Shown: positions 9,356 through 17,737 of the stretch, in pieces
Layout of the letters: every line of letters begins with the position of its first letter
Position numbering within the stretch: the first letter of the stretch is position 1
From: Cyanobacteria bacterium bin.51
GTDB taxonomy: Bacteria; Cyanobacteriota; Cyanobacteriia; PCC-6307; Cyanobiaceae
Assembly (NCBI GenBank): GCA_013203655.1
Contig: JABMPN010000065.1
Coordinates: forward strand, 1 to 38,726
Reading direction: 5' to 3'
DNA: 38,726 nucleotides
Notes under the pieces: generated by a model
What the model saw: only the letters and a program-made list of their open reading frames with translations
Told to the model about the DNA's origin: nothing
The model's database searches: none
Program-made: the position numbers and the translations under genes

Positions 9356-10626
9356 CAGCCCCCCTGGCTGGAGCGGCTGCGACGCAGCACCGAGGCACAG
9401 AGCCCGAGGGCGATGAAGTTGACCAACATTGCTGAACGGCCATAACTCATCCAGGGCAGGGGAATGCCGGTCACGGGGCCGAGGCCGATCGTCATGAAGA
9501 TATTGACCACCACCTGGAACATCACCATGGCGCCGATGCCGACCACCACGAGTGACTCGAAGTCGGTGCGGGCCTTGCCGGCGATCTGCAGCAGGCGCCC
9601 CATCAGAGCGATGAAACCAATCACCACCAGCATGGAGCCCACATAGCCGGTTTCCTCGCCCAGGGCACTGAAGATGAAGTCGGTGTGCTGTTCCGGGATG
9701 AACTGAAGTTTGGTGAGTTGGCCATGCATCAGGCCCGTTCCCCAGAGGCCGCCGGACCCAATGCCTACCTTGCTCTGCAGCAGGTGGTAGCCCCCGCCGA
9801 GGGGATCTTTGGACGGGTCGAGGAACAGCACCAGGCGGTCGCGCTGGTAGTCCTTGAGGCCATGGGCCCAGAGATAGGGGGTGAGCAGGGCGAACAGGCC
9901 CTGGATGCCGACCGCCAGGGCCACGCCGGGCCACCGCCAGGGCAGGGAGCGGTAGGCGAGCCAACCCATCAGCGGAATCCAGCCCAGCAGGGCCAGCGGC
10001 AGCGTGCCGGCCAGCAGGGCCGCCGCCAGCGGCGAGAGCACCAGCACCACCCACTGGAGTGACATACCGGCCCAGAACAACATCACAAGCAGCACGACCC
10101 CGAACACCAGCGATGTGCCTAGGTCAGGCTGGATGAACACCAGAAACCAGGGAATCAGGATCACGCCGGAAGGCCGCAGCAGGTCGATCGGCCGTTCGAT
10201 CGGAAAGCGGCTGAGCACCCCGGCCAGCAGCAGGATCGCTGCGAGTTTGGCGAATTCCGAAGGTTGCACATTGAAGCCGCCGATGCTGATCCAGCGCTGG
10301 GCGCCAAGGGCGGAGGTGCCCACCAGCCTCACCGCGATCAGGCTGATCACGGTGAGGCCGTAGATCGGCAGCAGCAGAGACTTGAGCCGATCCAGCGGCA
10401 GGCGGGCCAACAGCAAGGCAAGGCCCAGCCCCACTGCCGCCGAGAGCCAGTGCTGGTACCAATCGGCGTAGTCGGCCTGCCGCTGCGTGCTGGCGATCAG
10501 GATTCCCGCCAACAGCGACAGGGCCAGGGGAATCCCCCAGAGCACCAGATCGATCTGCTTGAACCACGAACGCTTTCTCGGGCGGCTGCTGGAGAACACC
10601 CTGCGCCCACCGCTGAGCATGGCCAT
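9352..10626 (-). CDS. rodA: RodA, peptidoglycan glycosyltransferase of the SEDS family
   Basis: RodA polymerises glycan strands from lipid II during side-wall growth. The 424-residue protein is almost wholly hydrophobic, with about ten membrane spans. It carries SEDS family marks: RWISIGGFNVQPSEFAKLA, FIQPDLGTSLVF, the periplasmic loop with GGGYHLLQSKVGIGSGGLWGTG, FIPEQHTDFIFSALGEE and GLGPVTGIPLPWMSYGRSAM. The early basic segment (RPRKRSWFKQ) should stay in the cytoplasm. RodA fits better than FtsW because of the IPLPWMSYG-type motif and because FtsW is normally near division genes. It starts 6 bases after the mrp stop and overlaps the kinase gene downstream. Confidence 0.93.
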   Translation of the reverse strand: MAMLSGGRRVFSSSRPRKRSWFKQIDLVLWGIPLALSLLAGILIASTQRQADYADWYQHWLSAAVGLGLALLLARLPLDRLKSLLLPIYGLTVISLIAVRLVGTSALGAQRWISIGGFNVQPSEFAKLAAILLLAGVLSRFPIERPIDLLRPSGVILIPWFLVFIQPDLGTSLVFGVVLLVMLFWAGMSLQWVVLVLSPLAAALLAGTLPLALLGWIPLMGWLAYRSLPWRWPGVALAVGIQGLFALLTPYLWAHGLKDYQRDRLVLFLDPSKDPLGGGYHLLQSKVGIGSGGLWGTGLMHGQLTKLQFIPEQHTDFIFSALGEETGYVGSMLVVIGFIALMGRLLQIAGKARTDFESLVVVGIGAMVMFQVVVNIFMTIGLGPVTGIPLPWMSYGRSAMLVNFIALGLCASVLRRSRSSQGGW

Positions 10627-10631
10627 GCCGC

Positions 10632-11762
10632 TCAGGCTGGGTTGAGCGTCGGCATCTGAAGGGTTGCAGCCAGCTCCATGAAGGCGTGGGCCGTCGGCGA
10701 ATCAGGCTGGGCCACCACCAGGGGGAGGCCCCTGTCTCCGCCTTCCACCACGCCCATCTCCAGGGGCAGCTGGGCGAGCAGGGGCACGTTGGCCTCGGCG
10801 GCCAGCAGGGCTCCGCCACCGGAGCCAAAAATCGAGTAGCGGGCTTCGGGCCGATCCGGTGGGATGAACACGCTCATGTTCTCGATCACTCCCAGCACGG
10901 ACACCCCCATCTGCAGGAACATCGCCAGGCCGCGGCGGGCATCCTGCAGGGACACCTTCTGGGGGGTGGTGACAATCACGACCCCGGCCATCGTCACGGC
11001 CTGGGCCAGGGTGAGCTGGGCATCACCGGTGCCCGGAGGCAGGTCGACGACGAGCACATCGCGCTCTCCCCACTCCACCTGATAAAGAAACTGACGGATG
11101 ATTCCATTCAGCATCGGCCCGCGCCAGACCACCGGTTGGTTCTCCTGAATCAACAGGCCCATCGACACCATGGCCACACCGCAGACCTCAATCGGCGTGA
11201 GGACCTGCTGGTCGCCGCTGCCGCGCACCTCAGGGGTTCGATCGGCCACCCCGAGCATGGTCGGGACGTTCGGCCCGTAGATATCAGCATCCAGAAGTCC
11301 CACCCTCAGTCCCTGTCGGGCCAGGGCGCAGGCCAGGTTCACAGCCACGGTGCTCTTGCCCACCCCACCCTTGCCGCTGCTGACGGCGATCACCCGGCCG
11401 ACGCCAGGGATTCCTTTGCGCTCGGGCAGCTGGCCGGCGCCAGCTGGTCCGTGGCTGTGGCCGGCATCGGCTTGCTCGGGCTGGGCCAGCTCGACCTGCA
11501 CCTCCGCAATGCCATCGACGGCCAGCAGGGCGCTGCGGGCATCGGCGGCGATTTTCTCCCGCTGGCTGGTGGCATAACCCGGTAAGGCGAGGCGGAAAAC
11601 AGCCCGATCGCCCTGCACCCGGACCTGACTGATCCAGGCCAGCTCCAGCAGGGTGCGACCACTGCCCGCATCACACAGGGGCTTCAAGGCATCGAGGGCC
11701 CGATCAGCGCTGGCCATCCCTTGAGTACCCATAACTGGGTCAATCCTACGGGTCGCGCCCAT
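10632..11762 (-). CDS. mrp: Mrp/ApbC-type Fe-S cluster carrier ATPase
   Basis: A 376-residue protein with an N-terminal MIP18-like (DUF59) domain (residues about 20-105) and a C-terminal ParA-like P-loop domain. The deviant Walker A motif GKGGVGKSTVAVNLA is followed by LLDADIYGPNVPTMLG and VVDLPPGTGDAQLTLAQ. Family members bind and hand on Fe-S clusters. The region after VIENMS reads VFIPPDRPEARYSIFGSGGG and has no CxxC pair, which bacterial relatives use to bind a bridging cluster. The first ATG at 11762 has a GAGAGG box at good spacing; later ATGs at 11732 and 11717 are possible. It heads the mrp-rodA-kinase unit and diverges from hemF across a gap of about 87 bases. Confidence 0.92.
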   Translation of the reverse strand: MGATRRIDPVMGTQGMASADRALDALKPLCDAGSGRTLLELAWISQVRVQGDRAVFRLALPGYATSQREKIAADARSALLAVDGIAEVQVELAQPEQADAGHSHGPAGAGQLPERKGIPGVGRVIAVSSGKGGVGKSTVAVNLACALARQGLRVGLLDADIYGPNVPTMLGVADRTPEVRGSGDQQVLTPIEVCGVAMVSMGLLIQENQPVVWRGPMLNGIIRQFLYQVEWGERDVLVVDLPPGTGDAQLTLAQAVTMAGVVIVTTPQKVSLQDARRGLAMFLQMGVSVLGVIENMSVFIPPDRPEARYSIFGSGGGALLAAEANVPLLAQLPLEMGVVEGGDRGLPLVVAQPDSPTAHAFMELAATLQMPTLNPA

Positions 11763-11849
11763 GACAGAGCCTCTCGAAAGGTTGTGAGCGGGTACGGCAG
11801 GCTGGAAAGGTGAACAGGATTCCAGTGCCCCGAGAGGGGCTCAGCTCGC

Positions 11850-12929
11850 GTGCCCGAACAACCACGGATTGATCCAGCCATGGCTCCGGAGATCGGACCG
11901 CCACCCCAGGCTCCGCCGCCCGATTCCCGCCAGCGGGCCAGGCAGCTGCTGATGGGCCTTCAGGACAGCATCTGCGCCGGCCTCGAAGCCCTCGATGGTG
12001 AAGGCCGCTTTCAGGAGGAGAGCTGGGAGCGGCCGGAGGGCGGCGGTGGCCGCTCCAGGGTGATGACAGCTGGCCGCATCTTCGAACAGGGCGGCGTCAA
12101 TTTCTCCGAAGTGGAGGGGGACCGGCTGCCTCCGGCGATCCTCAACCAACGGCCGGAGGCGGAAGGGCAGCGCTGGTTCGCCACAGGCACCTCGATGGTG
12201 TTGCACCCCCGCAACCCCTATGTGCCCACGGTGCACCTGAACTACCGCTATTTCGAAGCGGGTCCGGTCTGGTGGTTCGGAGGCGGGGCTGACCTCACAC
12301 CCTTCTATCCCTTCCTCGCCGATGCCATCCACTTTCACAGCACCTTGAAGGGAGCCTGTGACAGCGTCAACCCGGCCTTCTACCCGGTGTTCAAGGCCTG
12401 GTGTGATGACTACTTCCTGCTCCGGCACCGCGGCGAGACCCGTGGCGTTGGGGGCATTTTCTTCGACTACCAGGATCCGTCAGGAATCCTCTACAAGGGT
12501 CAGGATCCCCAGTCTGTGGCCGCGGCTCTTTCTGGCGCTGCGGGGCCTCAGACCCAGAGCTGGGATCAGTTGTTCCAGTTGGCCAGCGCCTGCGGCCACG
12601 GTTTTCTGCCGAGCTACGCGCCGATCGTCGAGAAGCGCAACCCGTTGGCCTACGGCGAGCGGGAACGCCAGTTCCAGCTTTACCGCCGCGGCCGTTACGT
12701 GGAATTCAATCTCGTTTTCGACCGGGGCACGATCTTCGGTCTGCAGACCAACGGGCGGACCGAGTCGATCCTGATGTCGCTGCCGCCTCTGGTGCGCTGG
12801 GAGTACGGCTACACCCCGGAGCCAGGCAGCCGCGAGGCCTTGCTCACCGATCTGTTCACCTGCCCCCAGGACTGGTTGAAGGACGAATCACTGAAGGATC
12901 GCTGCCAACCCCATCAGGCTGTTGGCTGA
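11850..12929 (+). CDS. hemF: Coproporphyrinogen III oxidase, oxygen-dependent
   Basis: Oxidatively decarboxylates coproporphyrinogen III to protoporphyrinogen IX in haem, chlorophyll and, via haem, bilin synthesis. The 359-residue protein shows the full set of family motifs: [62 protein letters not shown] and [23 protein letters not shown]. The start given is a GTG; an ATG at 11880 is a shorter alternative and lies before the first conserved residue. Its 3' end overlaps the convergent amidase-like gene by 74 bases. Being the precursor route to phycoerythrobilin, its product feeds the pebA/pebB pathway encoded further right. Confidence 0.97.
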   Translation: MPEQPRIDPAMAPEIGPPPQAPPPDSRQRARQLLMGLQDSICAGLEALDGEGRFQEESWERPEGGGGRSRVMTAGRIFEQGGVNFSEVEGDRLPPAILNQRPEAEGQRWFATGTSMVLHPRNPYVPTVHLNYRYFEAGPVWWFGGGADLTPFYPFLADAIHFHSTLKGACDSVNPAFYPVFKAWCDDYFLLRHRGETRGVGGIFFDYQDPSGILYKGQDPQSVAAALSGAAGPQTQSWDQLFQLASACGHGFLPSYAPIVEKRNPLAYGERERQFQLYRRGRYVEFNLVFDRGTIFGLQTNGRTESILMSLPPLVRWEYGYTPEPGSREALLTDLFTCPQDWLKDESLKDRCQPHQAVG

Positions 12930-13743
12930 GCCGTGGCCTGAAGGGGGCCTGGCTGCCCGCCAGCCCCGCCTCGATCGCCTCCACCACCCGCAGGGCAATC
13001 GCGTCGAGGGCTGAATCGCGGCTGGTGGGGTTGCGCAGTGACGCTTCGAGGGTGCCCTCAAGCTTGCCGATCTCCAGCATGGCAATGCCCCGTCGCGGGG
13101 CGCCAAGCCCACCGCGGAAGTCAGCGGGGAAGGCGCCGAAGGCGGCGGCGAGGCTCTCATCGAGTTGGCTGAAGGGCCCCATCAGTGGCGGAATCAGGCC
13201 CGAGCCAATGCCATCGGGGCCGTAGGCATCGAAGTGGATTTCCAGGGCGTAGCCACCCCGACGCACGTGATCCTTGCCCACACTCCAGTTGGTGCGCGGA
13301 TCGTCGCCATCGGCGATGGTCCTCAGCGGAGGCAGGTAAAGGTTGATGTTGAGCCCCCGCTGTTGCCCGAGGCCCACGATCCGCTCGGCGGTCAGCAGGT
13401 TCCAATGGAGCTCGTCACGGATGGCGGGATTCATCGGGGCGGCGCCGTGGATGTCGACGGCCTCACCGGGAGTGCCAGCTCCTGCCATGGCCTGGGAGTC
13501 GGCATGGCCAGCCAGCACCAGGATCGGTGTGCCGGCAGCAAGACTGCGGCGCCCGATCCAGTTCTTGTTCAGCGGCGCCCGGGGACCGGTGAGCGGATCG
13601 ACGGCGGGAAGAGCCGGGGCCCGCGCCGCTGCCGCCGCCGCCGCCAGGATCAGGCTGAACACCCCCAGCGCCGCCCATCGGATCGAGGAGGCCCGAGGAA
13701 CAACGCGGCGAGGTGCCGTTGTGGAGCGTGAATGAGTGGACAC
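12856..13743 (-). CDS. Amidase_3-like exported protein (putative cell-wall amidase)
   Basis: A 295-residue protein with an N-terminal basic stretch and a hydrophobic alanine-rich segment (residues about 22-45), consistent with a signal peptide or membrane anchor. The rest has features of zinc N-acetylmuramoyl-L-alanine amidases: [10 protein letters not shown] (first His), a Glu in [25 protein letters not shown] (second His) and a late LEIGKLEG with a candidate catalytic Glu. The core is conserved in picocyanobacteria as I remember it, but the amidase assignment rests on motif spacing alone. It follows the CCB gene by 7 bases in the same strand and its C-terminal tail overlaps hemF. Confidence 0.6.
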   Translation of the reverse strand: MSTHSRSTTAPRRVVPRASSIRWAALGVFSLILAAAAAAARAPALPAVDPLTGPRAPLNKNWIGRRSLAAGTPILVLAGHADSQAMAGAGTPGEAVDIHGAAPMNPAIRDELHWNLLTAERIVGLGQQRGLNINLYLPPLRTIADGDDPRTNWSVGKDHVRRGGYALEIHFDAYGPDGIGSGLIPPLMGPFSQLDESLAAAFGAFPADFRGGLGAPRRGIAMLEIGKLEGTLEASLRNPTSRDSALDAIALRVVEAIEAGLAGSQAPFRPRLSQQPDGVGSDPSVIRPSTSPGGR

Positions 13744-13750
13744 GGGCTAA

Positions 13751-14305
13751 TCAGATCGGGGAACGAAGCAGGGAGCCGTCACTGGCGAGCTGGAGAGGGG
13801 CGGCCATCTCCTGTTCAAGGGCAATCAGCTCATCGCGGTGGGCGCGAAGCCGCAGGGTGCTGCCCGGGGCCGTGTCGTCGCTGATCAGGCGCAGCTCAAC
13901 TTGCTCTTGTCGAGCCGCTCGGCGCCCGTAGACCAATCCCGCCAGGGGGCCCAGCAGGGTGAGCAGCAGCGGCGACCATCCCAGACCAGGGAGGAGCTGG
14001 CGCACCACCAGGCCGAGGCAGGCCGCACCGACGGCTCCGAGCACCGACAGCAGCAAGGCCAGGGGAAGGCTGGCGGCAACCCTGCCGGAGAAGCGCAGCA
14101 GGCGCCGTTCCGGGTCGCCGGCCTCGGCCTGCCAACCCCGTTGTTGCAGCCACTGACTGAGGCCGTCGAGCACCTCCAGGGCCGGCCGGGGTGAGTGGAC
14201 ATCCACGACGGTGGTGCGGTCCTTGCTGGCGGCCCGCAGGAAGAACACCAGCCCCACGGTCATCAGCAGGGTGAGCAGGAGGGTGGAGCTCAAGGCGGGG
14301 GGCAT
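13751..14305 (-). CDS. Cofactor assembly of complex C subunit B (CCB2/CCB4-like)
   Basis: A 184-residue membrane protein: one N-terminal span (residues about 5-24), a soluble part with a WLQQRGWQAE segment, then a hydrophobic hairpin (about 75-125) and a soluble tail with ELIALEQEMAAPLQ. This pattern matches the cyanobacterial DUF2930 family, related to plant CCB2/CCB4, which help attach haem ci to cytochrome b6. Name by family resemblance; function in this organism is inferred. It lies directly upstream of the amidase-like gene and divergent from rnd. Confidence 0.7.
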   Translation of the reverse strand: MPPALSSTLLLTLLMTVGLVFFLRAASKDRTTVVDVHSPRPALEVLDGLSQWLQQRGWQAEAGDPERRLLRFSGRVAASLPLALLLSVLGAVGAACLGLVVRQLLPGLGWSPLLLTLLGPLAGLVYGRRAARQEQVELRLISDDTAPGSTLRLRAHRDELIALEQEMAAPLQLASDGSLLRSPI

Positions 14306-14417
14306 GCGAACGGCTGACAGTCACCCCATCCTGGCCCAGCCGGCAGCGGACAGGAGGGAAGGGAATGCAGCGGTGAGGGCACTGGACGCGACGATGGCGG
14401 GGTTGCGCATTGCCTCG

Positions 14418-15083
14418 ATGGCCACCCCCTCTGCTCACCCGTCTTCCTCAGCCTCTGCTCCAGCCAGCTTTGCCGTCTTCGACGACGATCTTGATCCGGC
14501 CTGGCTCGCCCTGCTCTCGGAGGCGTCGGCCCTGGCCGTGGATACCGAGGCGATGGGACTGGTCCATGGCCGCGATCGTCTCTGCCTGGTCCAGATCGCC
14601 GACGCCCGTGACAACGTCTGCTGCATCAGGATTGCGCGCGGTCAGCGGCTCGCCCCCCGGCTGCAGGAGCTGATGGAGAACCCGGCGATCGAGAAGGTGT
14701 TCCACTTCGCCCGCTTCGATGTGGCCGCCCTGGGGGAAGGCCTGGGGATTGCCGTGAACCCTCTGTTCTGCACCAAGGTGGCCAGCCGCCTGGCCCGCAC
14801 CTACAGCTCCCGCCACGGACTCAAGGAGGTGGTTCAGGAGCTGGTGGGTGTGGAGCTCGACAAGCAGGCCCAGAGCAGTGACTGGGGCCGGGTCGAGGAA
14901 CTTGGCGAGGCCCAGCTGGCCTATGCCGCCAACGACGTGCGCTTCCTGCTCCCTGCCCATGGGCGCCTCAAGGAGATCCTGGAGCGGGAGGAACGCATGG
15001 AGCTGGCGCGCCGTTGTTTCGCCTGCATCCCGGTGTTCTCCGAACTTGATCGCCGCCGTTTCGGTTCGGTCTTCGAGCACTGA
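14418..15083 (+). CDS. rnd: Ribonuclease D, short 3'-5' exonuclease form
   Basis: A 221-residue DEDD-family exoribonuclease likely to trim tRNA 3' ends. Catalytic motifs are visible: LAVDTEAMGL (ExoI, Asp and Glu), FHFARFDVAAL (ExoII, Asp) and QLAYAANDVRFLL (ExoIII, Tyr and Asp). The HRDC domains of E. coli RNase D are absent, as is usual for cyanobacterial members. The ATG at 14418 is chosen because it lies closest to the first conserved strand; the frame is open to 14211 and earlier starts would overlap the CCB gene. It runs tail-to-tail with the small conserved gene at 15106. Confidence 0.9.
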   Translation: MATPSAHPSSSASAPASFAVFDDDLDPAWLALLSEASALAVDTEAMGLVHGRDRLCLVQIADARDNVCCIRIARGQRLAPRLQELMENPAIEKVFHFARFDVAALGEGLGIAVNPLFCTKVASRLARTYSSRHGLKEVVQELVGVELDKQAQSSDWGRVEELGEAQLAYAANDVRFLLPAHGRLKEILEREERMELARRCFACIPVFSELDRRRFGSVFEH

Positions 15084-15105
15084 GGCAGGTTTGCCCTGCG
15101 AGCAC

Positions 15106-15363
15106 TCAGTCTTCGTCGAGGTAGTTGGCTTCGTCAGACTCGGCGATCAGCAGGGAATCGAGCAGGCGGACCTGCTCCTGGCGGCTGCCGCTCAGCTCCT
15201 CGACCATCTGCTCGGCCATGGCCACCCGGCCGGCGATGTCGCGAATCTCCGCCTTGGCGGCGCGCTGGTCGACCCGGCGGCGCGCCGAGGCGATGCTGAT
15301 GCCAAGCAGGGAGGCCAGGTTGCCGGTGATGGTGGCGTAGGCCCGATCGGTGGGGGCGGGCAT
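15106..15363 (-). CDS. Conserved small protein, function unknown
   Basis: An acidic-tailed 85-residue protein, MPAPTDRAYATITGNLASLL then GISIASARRRVDQRAAK and a heptad-like helical half ending in ESDEANYLDED. The pattern looks like a coiled coil. A longer frame extends to 15633 but that part is a shadow of the LpxB-like gene. It is preceded, 32 bases upstream, by the LpxB-like gene on the same strand and may be cotranscribed. I know of no function. Confidence 0.75.
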   Translation of the reverse strand: MPAPTDRAYATITGNLASLLGISIASARRRVDQRAAKAEIRDIAGRVAMAEQMVEELSGSRQEQVRLLDSLLIAESDEANYLDED

Positions 15364-15394
15364 CAGGAACCTGCAAAGGCGATAACGACCCCCA

Positions 15395-16690
15395 TCATCG
15401 CCAGTCGTCGGCCCGGCCCCCTCGCGGCAGGTTCTGGTCCAGCAGCTCCCGCTCCAGCACGGCGGCGAGGCGCTCACTGCCGCCAGCCTCTCCCATGCGC
15501 CGCCTGCCGACCCTCCCAAGGGTGGCCCTCGTGCCCGGCTCGGCGAGCAACCGGGCCAACTCCCGCGCCAGGGCCTTCGGTGTGGGGCAGACCCGCACCG
15601 CCCCCCCCAGCAACCGGCTCTGGCGGCTGGCAAAGCTTCGCTTGAACTGGGGTCCGGGGCCAGGCAGCGACAGAGCCGGAATGCCGAGTCCCACCAGTTG
15701 TTCGGTGGCGGTGCCGGCCATGGCCAGCCCCACCTCCCCCCAGCTGGCCCAACGCTCGAAGGTGCCGCTGGCCACCAACAGCAACACCCTGCCCCGCTGC
15801 CAGGCCGCCTGGGCGCCGCTGCCCTCGGGTGGATCGCTGGGGACGTAACCGGCGGCGCGTAGCAGCGGTGCCAGCTCGGCGTCGCTGGGCCTGGTGCCGG
15901 TGGCGCAGAGCACGGCGATCGGCTCGTTCAGGCTGCCCGGCCTTTCCTGCCCGTCTGGCCCGAGCCACTCCAGGGCCCCCAGCAGACGCTGCAGGTTGCC
16001 CAGGGCCTCCGGCAGGCGACTGCCCGCCAGCAACACCAGGCGCCGTTGGCTGGCCAGGCCAGGCGGCACGGGCTGGGAGAGGAAGCCATCCATCATCGAA
16101 TTGCCCGGTGCCAGGGCTCTGACACCGTGGCGACGAAGCCCCCGGGCCGTCAGTCCGTCCCTGACGGCCACGACCCGGCAGCGACGCTGGCCCATCAGGG
16201 CCCATTCCCATGGGTCCCATTCGCTCCCCTTGCAGCGGTGATAGCTGTCGGCAGGCCAGTTGTGGCCAGGCCCGCTGCGCCAGGTGTAGTCGCTTTTCGG
16301 GGTGCCGACGAAGCCATAGGGCGCACCGCTGGCAAAGGCCAGCAGCAGCGGCAGCAGATCTCCGATGGCGAGCACGGGCTTGCCGCGACGCCCCCAGTGG
16401 CGCACGGTCCGCAGCTGCCGCCAACTCAGCAGGGGCAGGCCGGCGCTGAGATCACCCAGTAAACCCGGCAGGCTCTGGTTGCTGAATCCGCCGCTGGGCA
16501 GCGCCAGGCGCGGTCCGATCCGTCGCAGCTCGCCGCCTGCCTCAGCGGCCTTGAATGCCGATCCCTCCCCCACCAACGGCAATACCTCCACCTGGAGGTC
16601 GGGCCGGCGGCGCCGCAGGGCCCGGATCAGGCGCAGGGCGATCTGGTCCTCACCGTGGCCGTTGCTCAGGACCAGCAGACGGGAGGGCAT
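15395..16690 (-). CDS. LpxB-related glycosyltransferase (lipid-A-disaccharide synthase-like)
   Basis: A 431-residue protein beginning MPSRLLVLSNGHGEDQIALR, the signature opening of a cyanobacterial LpxB-related family (GT-B fold). Further marks are VLAIGDLLPLLLAFASG, FVGTPKSDYTWRSG, GLAMAGTATEQLVGLGIPALSLPGPGPQFK and a C-terminal LLGGAVRV segment. The NGHGED start resembles the nucleotide-sugar enzymes but the family is distinct from LpxB proper and its acceptor is not known. Start 16690 is chosen over 16747 because the longer version would run into tRNA-Cys and the NGHGED motif lies right after this Met. Confidence 0.82.
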   Translation of the reverse strand: MPSRLLVLSNGHGEDQIALRLIRALRRRRPDLQVEVLPLVGEGSAFKAAEAGGELRRIGPRLALPSGGFSNQSLPGLLGDLSAGLPLLSWRQLRTVRHWGRRGKPVLAIGDLLPLLLAFASGAPYGFVGTPKSDYTWRSGPGHNWPADSYHRCKGSEWDPWEWALMGQRRCRVVAVRDGLTARGLRRHGVRALAPGNSMMDGFLSQPVPPGLASQRRLVLLAGSRLPEALGNLQRLLGALEWLGPDGQERPGSLNEPIAVLCATGTRPSDAELAPLLRAAGYVPSDPPEGSGAQAAWQRGRVLLLVASGTFERWASWGEVGLAMAGTATEQLVGLGIPALSLPGPGPQFKRSFASRQSRLLGGAVRVCPTPKALARELARLLAEPGTRATLGRVGRRRMGEAGGSERLAAVLERELLDQNLPRGGRADDWR

Positions 16691-16715
16691 GCCATGGCTG
16701 ATACGATCCGGTCCA

Positions 16716-16729
16716 GGGAGTTTGCTCCC
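16716..16729. other. Hairpin just upstream of tRNA-Cys
   Basis: GGGAG, loop TTTG, CTCCC: a perfect 5-bp stem ending four bases before the tRNA-Cys 5' end. It mirrors the hairpin seen before tRNA-Arg. No T-run on either strand. Confidence 0.4.
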
Positions 16730-16733
16730 GACT

Positions 16734-16804
16734 GGCGGCATGGCCAAGTGGTAAGGCAGAGGATTGCAAATCCTTTATCCCCAGTTCGAATCTGGGTGCC
16801 GCCT
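16734..16804 (+). tRNA. tRNA-Cys (anticodon GCA)
   Basis: Acceptor stem GGCGGCA pairs with TGCCGCC; the D arm is short (GCC...GGC); the anticodon arm AGGAT-TGCAA-ATCCT carries GCA; the T arm CCCAG-TTCGAAT-CTGGG is perfect. The discriminator is T, normal for tRNA-Cys, and CCA is not encoded. 71 bases, typical of cyanobacterial tRNA-Cys. It is divergent from the LpxB-like gene. Confidence 0.95.
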
Positions 16805-16920
16805 CTCTCTTCCAGGTTCCGGTTGGACCTGCTTGTTTGTCTGGGGTCAAGCGTGGCCTCGGTTTTGCTGCCTCTGACGATCGGTCTTGTGCCGCTGACA
16901 ATCGGTGTGGGCGCTGCCGT

Positions 16921-17451
16921 TCAGAACTCGGCGATGGCACTCCAGGCCTCCTGACTCGGGGCCTTGGCGCTGCAGCGCACCTGGCGCTGTTCAACGTTGC
17001 AGTGCCCTTCGGCTGGCCAGGCTTTCGGCAGGCCGGTGGCCAGGCCGCGGTCATTGAAGCTCCGTTCGCTCATGCTCGACACCGTTGTCGTGAGCGGGCC
17101 CATCAGCCGGCAGCGGCCCTGGTCGCACGCCATCGGGGTGCTTGCCGGTGCCAACACGCCAACAAAATTGAGCTGGGTGCTGGCTGCTCCACCCTGGCCG
17201 GGAGAAAGGAAGCGAATGTTCAGCAAACCCTGGGAGGGTTGCTCGAACAGAACGCTCGTACAGGCGGTCGCAGGCGCGTCCGCCAGATTGTTCTGGCAGG
17301 TCTGGGCCCTGCTCTGCAGCCGGCCAAAGTTGTCAGCTGCGTTCGAATGAGGCGTGGCCATCTCGGCTGTTCCAGGGGTCGCCGCCAGCGCCCTCAGCGG
17401 CCAGCTCAGCAGGGCGAAGGTGAGAACCAATCGGTGCAGGGTGCTGGGCAC
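16921..17451 (-). CDS. Secreted cysteine-containing protein, function unknown
   Basis: A 176-residue protein with a clear signal peptide (MPSTLHRLVLTFALLSWPLR, cleavage likely after ALA). The mature part has six cysteines spaced so that disulphides could form in the periplasm (RAQTCQNN, ATACTSV, MACDQGRCRL, GHCNVEQRQVRC). No known domain is recognised. The gene stands alone between tRNA-Cys and the Cys-rich peptide frame at 17485. The 116 bases between tRNA-Cys and its stop contain only a short direct repeat of CTGACRATCGGT. Confidence 0.75.
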   Translation of the reverse strand: MPSTLHRLVLTFALLSWPLRALAATPGTAEMATPHSNAADNFGRLQSRAQTCQNNLADAPATACTSVLFEQPSQGLLNIRFLSPGQGGAASTQLNFVGVLAPASTPMACDQGRCRLMGPLTTTVSSMSERSFNDRGLATGLPKAWPAEGHCNVEQRQVRCSAKAPSQEAWSAIAEF

Positions 17452-17484
17452 GGGGAACCTTTCTCAGCCATTCATTCTGGAGGC

Positions 17485-17580
17485 TCAGCTGTCGCCGTCG
17501 GCCACGCAGAAACCCTGGCAGCGGATGCCATTGCTGGCCGTACGACCACAGTGGCCACAGAGGATTGCTTCTGAGCTGGC
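17485..17580 (-). other. Cys-rich peptide frame (CxxC...CxxxC) without a start codon
   Basis: The last 31 codons of a minus-strand open frame read ASSEAILCGHCGRTASNGIR followed by CQGFCVADGDS and a stop. The two Cys pairs, with a conserved-looking GRTA-NGI spacer, look like a small zinc-binding knuckle rather than random sequence. However, the frame has no ATG, GTG or TTG in the 110 bases before it; only an ATC at 17565-17563 lies near the expected start. It could be a small gene with a non-standard start, a frameshifted gene, or a chance frame. Confidence 0.35.
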
Positions 17581-17737
17581 CCTAGGGGTGGTCTGTAAGC
17601 CGGCCGCAGATCCGTCTCCGTCGCGGGCGGAAGACGCTGGGGCTGGGGCGTCGGACCCAGGCAGGGGTGGCTGTGGATTCAGCGCTCGGTCGCGGCTGGG
17701 ATGATCATGGCGTCGAACCCCTTGGCGGTGCGGCGTG

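Noticed and set aside
9356-10054. Upstream extension of the histidine kinase frame
   Set aside because: It would cover much of rodA in another frame, is Gly/Ala/Arg-rich and has no motifs. The GTG at the rodA stop is the natural start.
15364-15633. N-terminal extension of the small 85-residue protein
   Set aside because: Shadow of the LpxB-like gene; the ATG at 15363 starts the protein-like part.
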